Under the pieces are notes generated by a model. It had not been told where the DNA came from. It was given only the letters and a program-made list of their open reading frames with translations, and did not search any database. From the NCBI GenBank assembly GCA_001839685.1, contig MLAK01001415.1:70822-134821 (forward strand): 64,000 nucleotides of DNA, in the 5' to 3' direction. Of the stretch, positions 58,522-64,000 are shown piece by piece. This stretch comes from Tritrichomonas foetus. Lineage: Eukaryota > Parabasalia > Tritrichomonadida > Tritrichomonadidae. A program made the translations under genes and the position numbers. Positions within the stretch are counted from its first letter, which is position 1, and each line of letters opens with the position of its first letter.

Positions 58522-60801
58522 ATGAATGATGATGATTTTGCTGATCTTGTAGACGTAACAGTGATGAATAAAGAAGAAGAGTTTGAAGAACTTGCGTCTA
58601 TACAAGATTTTATCATGACTATAACTCTTGAAGAAATTGAAGAAACAGAAAAAGTTATTCTCGAATCAGATTGGATCATTTCACCTAAACAAGTGAAGCA
58701 ATTTGCTCACACCTGCGTGTTGGCGGCAGAATATAGGCCAATGCAAATTGAAACAATTGCCATCCTACTTGAAAGATTATTGAAATTTTCATCTGATGAA
58801 AATTCTTTAAAATTATTACCTGAGTTTCTACTTTCATCAATTTTTCGTGGACTTTATTATCAAAAACCTTTCCCGAAAGAGTCGTCAAATCTTTGTTTTC
58901 TTTTTTATTGTTTTAATCATAATGTTTTAACAATTCTTGAAATTATTCATCAAATAAAAATGTTTGGAAAAGAATCTAAAGAAAGAGGACGTTCATTATG
59001 TTGGATTTTCTGTTATTTTGCACCTGAGATTCAAAAAGCAGATAATTTACTTTTTACACAATTACTTGAAATTTTAAAGAAATGTTCAGAAATGGCTCAT
59101 TTTCCACCTGTCTTTAGAAATTTCTATAATAATTATGAAGAACTAGAAAGCAACAACTGGTCAGTATTTAAAACACGAAGAAATCAATTATATCATAAAA
59201 ACACATATGTAGCAAAAATTAGAAATGATGATGTTGAGTATTTTCGAGAATTATCATCATCACCAAACTTCAATATCGATACTCGAATTTACCCAACAAT
59301 TTATCAGTCATCACCCATGTTACAAAATCATCCGACATTAATTATGGTTGCTGCCTTTTTTGGAGCCATTGAATGCTTTAAATTTTTTGCCATGCATAAC
59401 GCAGATATGAGTGAACATGATCACCATTTAGTTACATTACCTCAATTTGCTGTAGCTGGAGGAAATATTGAAATTATCCGACTTTGTCAAATGAATCGTC
59501 TTGATTTCGATGGAACTATTCATTATGCAGCACTTTTTCATCGTACAGAAATTTTAGAATGGCTGCAAGCTGAAATGTTTCCTGACTTATCGATTTTTGA
59601 TCGTTTTGGAATGACCACACTTCATAGTGCTACCGAATCTAGTTTTTTCACAGGAATGAAAATGTGCATTGACAATAAAGTTGATGTAAATAGTCGCTCA
59701 TTTAGCGGATGGACCCCAATTCGAATGGCAGTTAGACATGGTCATTTTGATGCAGTCAGATATCTTATTTCATATGAACATTTAGATGTGAATGTCGTAA
59801 CACAATCTGGTGTCTCACCAATTCATTTTGCTGCAAAATATGGAGATTTAGATATTTGCATGCTTTTATTGAATCACAGAAATGTTGATGTGAATACACC
59901 AACAGAAAAAAACTTGAGACCAATTCATTATGCTGTTACAAATGGCCATTTTGAAGTTGTTCGTTTTCTTCTTTCTTTCCCCAATATTTTATTAAATGCT
60001 CGAACTAAAGATAAACATTATCCTTTAACAGATGCAATTATTTATGATATGCCAGCAATTGCAAAACTGTTAATTAGTGATCCAAGAGTGAATGTGAATA
60101 TTAAATTTAATAATTCATTTACTCCACTATACTTAGCTGTTAAATATAATCGTTTAACAATATTAAAAGCTTTGTTAGAGAGAGATGATATTGAAGTGAA
60201 CACATTCAGCAATGGCTATTCTCCACTTCATCTTGCGTGTAAAAAGAATCTTCCTAAATTCGTAGCAGCGCTTTTAGAATCAGAAAAAGCTGATATAAAC
60301 TTAAAAGATGATCATAGTATTACACCTTTACATAGAGCTGCTGCAAGCAACGCAATAAATGCTGTCGAAGAATTATGTAAATATCCTAAAATTGAATTAA
60401 ATATTTATGCTGATAATAGTCGAACACCACTTCATATTGCAGCAGCGTATGGATTTACTGAAATCATATATATTTTATGCTTACTTGATAAGACTGAAGT
60501 GAACATTCCTGCTGAAAATGGCTTTACTGCACTCCACTTAGCAACTCTTCATGGTCACTTTGCAACAGTTGCAGCACTTTTGATTCGTGATGATGTTGAT
60601 GTGAATATAACATCAAGCGATAACATCACACCTATTCATATTGCTGTACAAAAAGGATTTTATCGTGTGGTTGATGTGCTTTTATCGAGATATGATATCA
60701 ATATAAAATATGAATTACCAAATGGTCAAACTGTATATGAATTGGCAAAGAAAAAGAAATTCAATGATATTGCTATGCTATTAAAAACGCATATCCCTTG
60801 A
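58522..60801 (+). CDS. Ankyrin repeat protein, intact array of about 15 repeats
   Basis: 759 residues from the first ATG. Residues 1-240 form a helical N-terminal domain rich in Leu, Phe and acidic residues, without a family I can name. From about 265 to the end there are about 15 ankyrin units at a regular 33-36 residues with GxTPLHxAxxxGHxxxxxxLLxxxxxDVN consensus, and no interruptions. The last unit (TVYELAKKKKFNDIAMLLKTHIP) has a natural end. Cytoplasmic, probably a binding scaffold. It makes a useful contrast with the spacer-interrupted ankyrin gene at 7646-9939. Confidence 0.9.
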   Translation: MNDDDFADLVDVTVMNKEEEFEELASIQDFIMTITLEEIEETEKVILESDWIISPKQVKQFAHTCVLAAEYRPMQIETIAILLERLLKFSSDENSLKLLPEFLLSSIFRGLYYQKPFPKESSNLCFLFYCFNHNVLTILEIIHQIKMFGKESKERGRSLCWIFCYFAPEIQKADNLLFTQLLEILKKCSEMAHFPPVFRNFYNNYEELESNNWSVFKTRRNQLYHKNTYVAKIRNDDVEYFRELSSSPNFNIDTRIYPTIYQSSPMLQNHPTLIMVAAFFGAIECFKFFAMHNADMSEHDHHLVTLPQFAVAGGNIEIIRLCQMNRLDFDGTIHYAALFHRTEILEWLQAEMFPDLSIFDRFGMTTLHSATESSFFTGMKMCIDNKVDVNSRSFSGWTPIRMAVRHGHFDAVRYLISYEHLDVNVVTQSGVSPIHFAAKYGDLDICMLLLNHRNVDVNTPTEKNLRPIHYAVTNGHFEVVRFLLSFPNILLNARTKDKHYPLTDAIIYDMPAIAKLLISDPRVNVNIKFNNSFTPLYLAVKYNRLTILKALLERDDIEVNTFSNGYSPLHLACKKNLPKFVAALLESEKADINLKDDHSITPLHRAAASNAINAVEELCKYPKIELNIYADNSRTPLHIAAAYGFTEIIYILCLLDKTEVNIPAENGFTALHLATLHGHFATVAALLIRDDVDVNITSSDNITPIHIAVQKGFYRVVDVLLSRYDINIKYELPNGQTVYELAKKKKFNDIAMLLKTHIP

Positions 60802-61133
60802 TGAAGGGATTATTTGTTTTTAACTTGTAAAATATTTTTAATGGTATTATTAATTTTATTTGTCTTTTCCCTCTAATTTCACATCTGCTTACTCCATCCC
60901 AAAAGCATCTTTTCTAAAGAATTACAATGATTCCTTTCTCAATACTTAATGCATCGATAATTCTTTTTATTGTTTATTTGTCGAAGACGAAAGATGAAAT
61001 GTTATTTATCTTTATTTTATTCTGTCATATAATTTCACCTTCAGATAACCTTTATTTCAAAAATGTAGTCTCTCAATTATTCTATTTTTTCTGAGAATAT
61101 CATCCGTTAATATTCGAAAATCATCAAAATCAA
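60802..61133. other. Intergenic spacer
   Basis: AT-rich DNA between two plus-strand genes. TCAAAATCAA directly precedes the next ATG and may hold its initiator. Nothing else. Confidence 0.4.
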
Positions 61134-62156
61134 ATGGAAGAGTCAGCTATTCCACCTATTAACATACCTTCTCAGCCTCGAAATGCTGTAACCAGGCCAA
61201 ATACAGTTCGTAATGCTTCAACCAGAAGGAGGCATCAATCTGCGCGCGCCCAAACTCAAAGATCGGCATATCAAAAAGCCCTCATTCAAGCCAAGCTTTA
61301 TGCCGGATGTAATTTTGGAAAAGATGCAAAGAAAATAACAATTGGAATGTCCAGGCCAGAACCGAAGCAATCCATTTTTATGCCTGGGCCTGGTGCTTAT
61401 GATCCTCCACGCCAACCGTTGAGCCATCGCTTTCGAACAGCAATTTCAAACTACTATCCAGAAAAAGACTTTTCAACTCTGACATCGGAGATTGATTATC
61501 GCTCTGAACGGCAATTTCCAGAAACTCGACCAATGACAGTAGGAACGCGTCCTAATCGAGCGCTGTGGGACGTCATCAATTCGCCACCGCCAAACTACAT
61601 CAATAAGCGACCGTTTGCTGATGTTCCATCACATAAAATTCAAAGTCGCCACGGCGTCGCAAAAATTGAGCCATTCCCTGGGCCGGGAACTTATGACCCA
61701 ACACCAGTCAACGAGTTCGTCCACACAACTCACCTCGTCATGGGAAATGAACGGAGGGGGCATTGGATGGTGAATGAGAATAACCCATCGCCGGCAGACT
61801 ACTCGCCAGAAAAGAAGAACATCCTCGTGAAAGAACCGGGCTTTACAATTGGCAGTAAATCTCGCCGAAATAAGCGAAGGGAAAGAAATCAGAGCCCAAA
61901 GAAGGCGACAATAGGAATTGACGTATTCTTGGTGAAAATTGATCCTTCAATTAATGAAGCCGAAGCAAGAGAATACGTCAAATCCCATCCAGATTTGAAA
62001 TACGTCCTTCATGAAGTGATTGAAGAAATCCTGGAAAAGAAGCCTGCAGCACCTGTAGGATACATGCGCGACTACTTCATTGAAAAGAAGAAGGAAATGG
62101 GAATCGCCGATCCTGAACCAGAAGAAGATCCTCTGGAATACTACAAATCACTGTAA
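61134..62156 (+). CDS. Sperm-tail PG-rich repeat (STPGR/SHIPPO) protein with RIIa/Dpy30-like C-terminus
   Basis: 340 residues, basic and Pro-rich. Three STPGR units are visible: MPGPGAYDPP (about 83-92), FPGPGTYDPT (about 181-190) and NPSPADYSPE (about 217-226), each followed by strand-like segments with IG(S/T)xxR. These proteins bind axonemal microtubules. At the C-terminus (about 273-325: YVKSHPDLKYVLHEVIEEILEKKPAAPVGYMRDYF) there is a helix-turn-helix of the RIIa/Dpy30 dimerisation type, found in radial-spoke proteins. Such a pairing suggests an adaptor in the flagellar axoneme. First ATG used; codon use is richer in GC than its surroundings. Confidence 0.8.
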   Translation: MEESAIPPINIPSQPRNAVTRPNTVRNASTRRRHQSARAQTQRSAYQKALIQAKLYAGCNFGKDAKKITIGMSRPEPKQSIFMPGPGAYDPPRQPLSHRFRTAISNYYPEKDFSTLTSEIDYRSERQFPETRPMTVGTRPNRALWDVINSPPPNYINKRPFADVPSHKIQSRHGVAKIEPFPGPGTYDPTPVNEFVHTTHLVMGNERRGHWMVNENNPSPADYSPEKKNILVKEPGFTIGSKSRRNKRRERNQSPKKATIGIDVFLVKIDPSINEAEAREYVKSHPDLKYVLHEVIEEILEKKPAAPVGYMRDYFIEKKKEMGIADPEPEEDPLEYYKSL

Positions 62157-62217
62157 CTAATGTTATGTAAATTTTATGTGTTTTTCGCTATGTTATCATT
62201 CTTTGATTTTCTTTTTC

Positions 62218-62405
62218 GTCTTCATTCTGTTCTTTCTCTTCTTCATTCTGTTCTTTTTCTTCTTCATTCTGTTCTTTTTCTTCTTCGTTCTGTTCTTTTT
62301 CTTCTTCATTCTTTTCTTTCTCTTCTTCATTCATTTCTTTCTCTTCTTCATTCTTTTCTTTTTCTTCTTCATTCATTTCTTTCTCTTCTTCATATTTATC
62401 TTTCT
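62218..62405. repeat. 21-bp TTCATTCTGTTCTTTCTCTTC minisatellite
   Basis: Eight full and one partial copies of a 21-base unit, with T/A/G variants at a few positions. Because the unit is a multiple of three, the minus strand stays open for 62 codons reading repeated NEEEKEK/NEEEKEQ, but that frame lacks any non-repeat domain. It lies 60 bp after the STPGR stop, probably in its 3' flank. Confidence 0.9.
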
Positions 62406-62563
62406 TCGTTCATGAATGAAAAATATAAATAAAACTAAAGAAAGGTGTGATCGAATATATATTTTATTTTAATAATACCATATATAATATATGGCTTTGT
62501 ATATTACTTACATCACGAAATTATTATAGTCAAATAACAAAAATAATTACATAAAAAATATTT
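62406..62563. other. Convergent 3' spacer
   Basis: AT-rich 3' flank of both the STPGR gene and the Erv46-like gene. A short palindromic stretch, ATATATAATATATGG with ATACCATATAT, is near 62476-62493. Confidence 0.4.
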
Positions 62564-63643
62564 TCACCCATCAATGATTGGTTGCATTTTCTTTCTTTTG
62601 TTTGACATATAAATAGCTCTGTCTATCATTGTAAAGAACCCCAGAACACCACCCACAACAGTCAATAACCTCGTCGCCAAGTGCAACTTTGGTTCTTTAT
62701 CTAAATACGACATGGCCTGAATAGGTGAAATATCATATTTGAAGATGACTCCAAGTTGCTCAGAAGATGGATTGGTTATTGCATTTCTCGATACACTGAA
62801 TTTATCGTCAAGAATATCAGCAGTATATATCACTTTCCAAGTTGCATTTTCGGTTTGCACATTAGTGAAGTTATCAAGTGGCATTTTTTCTTCATTTTTT
62901 GAATACTGGAGTCTTTCTATGTGATGAGTCATATTTATTTCATTTGTAGCAATGCCGAATGGTTCAACAAAATGCATCTGCCATCCTCTATGATTCCACG
63001 ACATGCCAGGTGAAATCATAAAATTGCCAGCAAATCGAATGACTTTAAAGCTCGACTCTATGTTGCATCCTTCTTCCCGCATAGCTTGGAGACGTTTAGA
63101 AACCGATTTACATTGGTCAATGTCAGTGAGAGCGGGCGGTTTGAAGAGCCTCTTTTGATATTCTGTATAGACTTCCTGGCATGAATAACACTTCGAAAAA
63201 TTGTCTACATAGCAGGATCCAGGCGTACTGTATATTTCGGAGTTTAGGTAATCTCGAGATAATTTTCCGATAATTTGGCCGGATGGAGAAAGTCTGGTAA
63301 ACGTCGATTTGATATCGTCAAGAGGTATTGGAAGTTGCGTCATGAAGTCAATCACGTCGAATGAAAGTAAATAGCAGGGAGCTGCAGGGAAGGTGATATT
63401 GATATAAACATCGAGGCGTGGTTGACTTTCCATCGTGATTGTTACTCCATCGACTGATGTAGGGCGCGTTGTGTCAACCAAAAGTTTCTGGCGAAGTGGT
63501 GGATTGAGATATGAACGAATTTCAACAGATGATAAAAGTATGACGGAAATGATTGACATCATAGATATAATTCCACCAACGGTGGTTCCAACATGATACT
63601 CGTCTCCAAGTTTTGGAAAGAGATCAAGTTTACTCAGTGACAT
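62564..63643 (-). CDS. Erv46/ERGIC3-like COPII cargo receptor
   Basis: 359 residues, ER-Golgi recycling membrane protein that retrieves escaped ER residents and sorts cargo. It has a short cytoplasmic N-terminus (LDLFPKL), TM1 (about 21-44), a luminal domain and TM2 near 325-345. Family marks: PRLDVYINITFPAAPCYLLSFDVID, the Cys pair cluster CYVDNFSKCYSCQ, GCNIESSFKVIRFAGNFMISPG (consensus GCxIxGxxxVxxVxGNFHxxPG), and a short cytoplasmic tail with basic residues (KRKKMQPIIDG). First ATG. The 11-mer ATATGGTCAAA, also found before SYS1, is 33-43 bases upstream. Confidence 0.92.
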   Translation of the reverse strand: MSLSKLDLFPKLGDEYHVGTTVGGIISMMSIISVILLSSVEIRSYLNPPLRQKLLVDTTRPTSVDGVTITMESQPRLDVYINITFPAAPCYLLSFDVIDFMTQLPIPLDDIKSTFTRLSPSGQIIGKLSRDYLNSEIYSTPGSCYVDNFSKCYSCQEVYTEYQKRLFKPPALTDIDQCKSVSKRLQAMREEGCNIESSFKVIRFAGNFMISPGMSWNHRGWQMHFVEPFGIATNEINMTHHIERLQYSKNEEKMPLDNFTNVQTENATWKVIYTADILDDKFSVSRNAITNPSSEQLGVIFKYDISPIQAMSYLDKEPKLHLATRLLTVVGGVLGFFTMIDRAIYMSNKRKKMQPIIDG

Positions 63644-63675
63644 GTTTTTTCACTTGTTTGAGATGATGATGTCGA

Positions 63676-63686
63676 TTTGACCATAT
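63676..63686 (-). promoter_or_regulatory. ATATGGTCAAA upstream of the Erv46-like gene
   Basis: Exact match to the 11-mer before SYS1 (46300-46310), same orientation and similar distance from the ATG (33-43 versus 25-35 bases). A further GGTCAA word lies just upstream (minus strand, about 63689-63694). Confidence 0.4.
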
Positions 63687-64000
63687 TATTGACCATGTCT
63701 TTTCGGCTTCTCATAATGGGAAAACATAATTCGATGTTTGACAAGTATATAGTGATATTTAATTAATTTCAATTTATTATATAATCTTTATTATATATTT
63801 AAAATCAATTATAACGAAAAAATATCAATGTATTCATATTTTAATTGTGGATTAATTCTGAAAGTAACGATCAGAACGATGATATAACTCATAAAATTAT
63901 ATTGAACGTATATCTAGTCAGGTTCTCACAAATTTATGTCGGTTTATTATTTATCAAAGATGGATGGGGAACCCGACTGGAGACAAAAATACAAAAATGT
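63687..64000. other. Intergenic end of window
   Basis: AT-rich DNA upstream of the Erv46-like gene. No feature recognised; the next gene would be outside the window. Confidence 0.4.

Noticed and set aside
1..64000. tRNA, rRNA, CRISPR array, operon or phage features
   Set aside because: No B-box with cloverleaf context, no rRNA segments, no spaced direct repeats of CRISPR type; gene families are eukaryotic.

Overview
The window reads as nuclear DNA of a trichomonad (Parabasalia), most likely Tritrichomonas-like. It is strongly AT-rich, and long uninterrupted ORFs alternate on both strands with AT-rich spacers. The gene families are those expanded in trichomonads: multi-span class III cyclase with a PAS domain, ankyrin proteins, LRR proteins, Pmp-like surface beta-helix proteins, AGC/CAMK/CK1/TKL kinases and kinase-Sel1 giants. 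I saw no convincing trichomonad intron (GTAYGT with a fused ACTAACACACAG) and no tRNA or rRNA gene. The species is an inference.

Layout. 0-10 kb: one end of a dispersed repeat, an AGC kinase, a 1551-residue adenylate/guanylate-type cyclase, and a decayed or unusually organised ankyrin gene. 10-18.4 kb: V-ATPase subunit C, an EF-hand repeat protein, an ARM/HEAT-like protein and a CAMK-like kinase. 18.4-21.8 kb: gene-poor, holding a 1.1-kb element with terminal inverted repeats whose left 237 bp are almost identical to positions 1-237. 21.8-29.1 kb: an LRR protein with a broken 5' part, a large coiled-coil protein, a GC-rich palindrome-ended probable ncRNA, and a divergent ICMT/Tim17-like pair. 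29.5-39.4 kb: one 3302-residue protein made of five kinase-Sel1 modules. 40-43.3 kb: a frameshifted ATG2-like gene. 43.7-52 kb: MAPK15-like kinase, SYS1, a metallophosphoesterase-like protein, a PDI-D thioredoxin protein and a GT61-type glycosyltransferase. 52-64 kb: a Pmp-like protein, a CK1-family pseudokinase, a small ORF and minisatellite, a polytopic membrane protein, an intact ankyrin protein, a sperm-tail PG-rich flagellar protein, a second minisatellite and an Erv46/ERGIC3-like cargo receptor.

How the genes relate. Several belong to the secretory pathway (SYS1, Erv46-like, PDI-D, GT61, V-ATPase C). The SYS1 and Erv46-like genes share an 11-bp upstream word. Others are probably axonemal or basal-body proteins (MAPK15-like, PG-rich repeat protein, perhaps the EF-hand protein). 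There is no operon-like organisation; genes are independent, with two close divergent pairs.

The most unusual signals are (1) ankyrin repeats repeated at a 158-nt period, each carrying about 59 frame-breaking bases; (2) the five-module giant with two N-terminal pseudokinases followed by three intact kinases; (3) the GC-rich 137-nt hairpin-ended locus at 27443-27579; (4) the recently duplicated TIR element. Several long ORFs open at TTG. For those I give the first in-frame ATG (6904, 28472, 40075, 58522).
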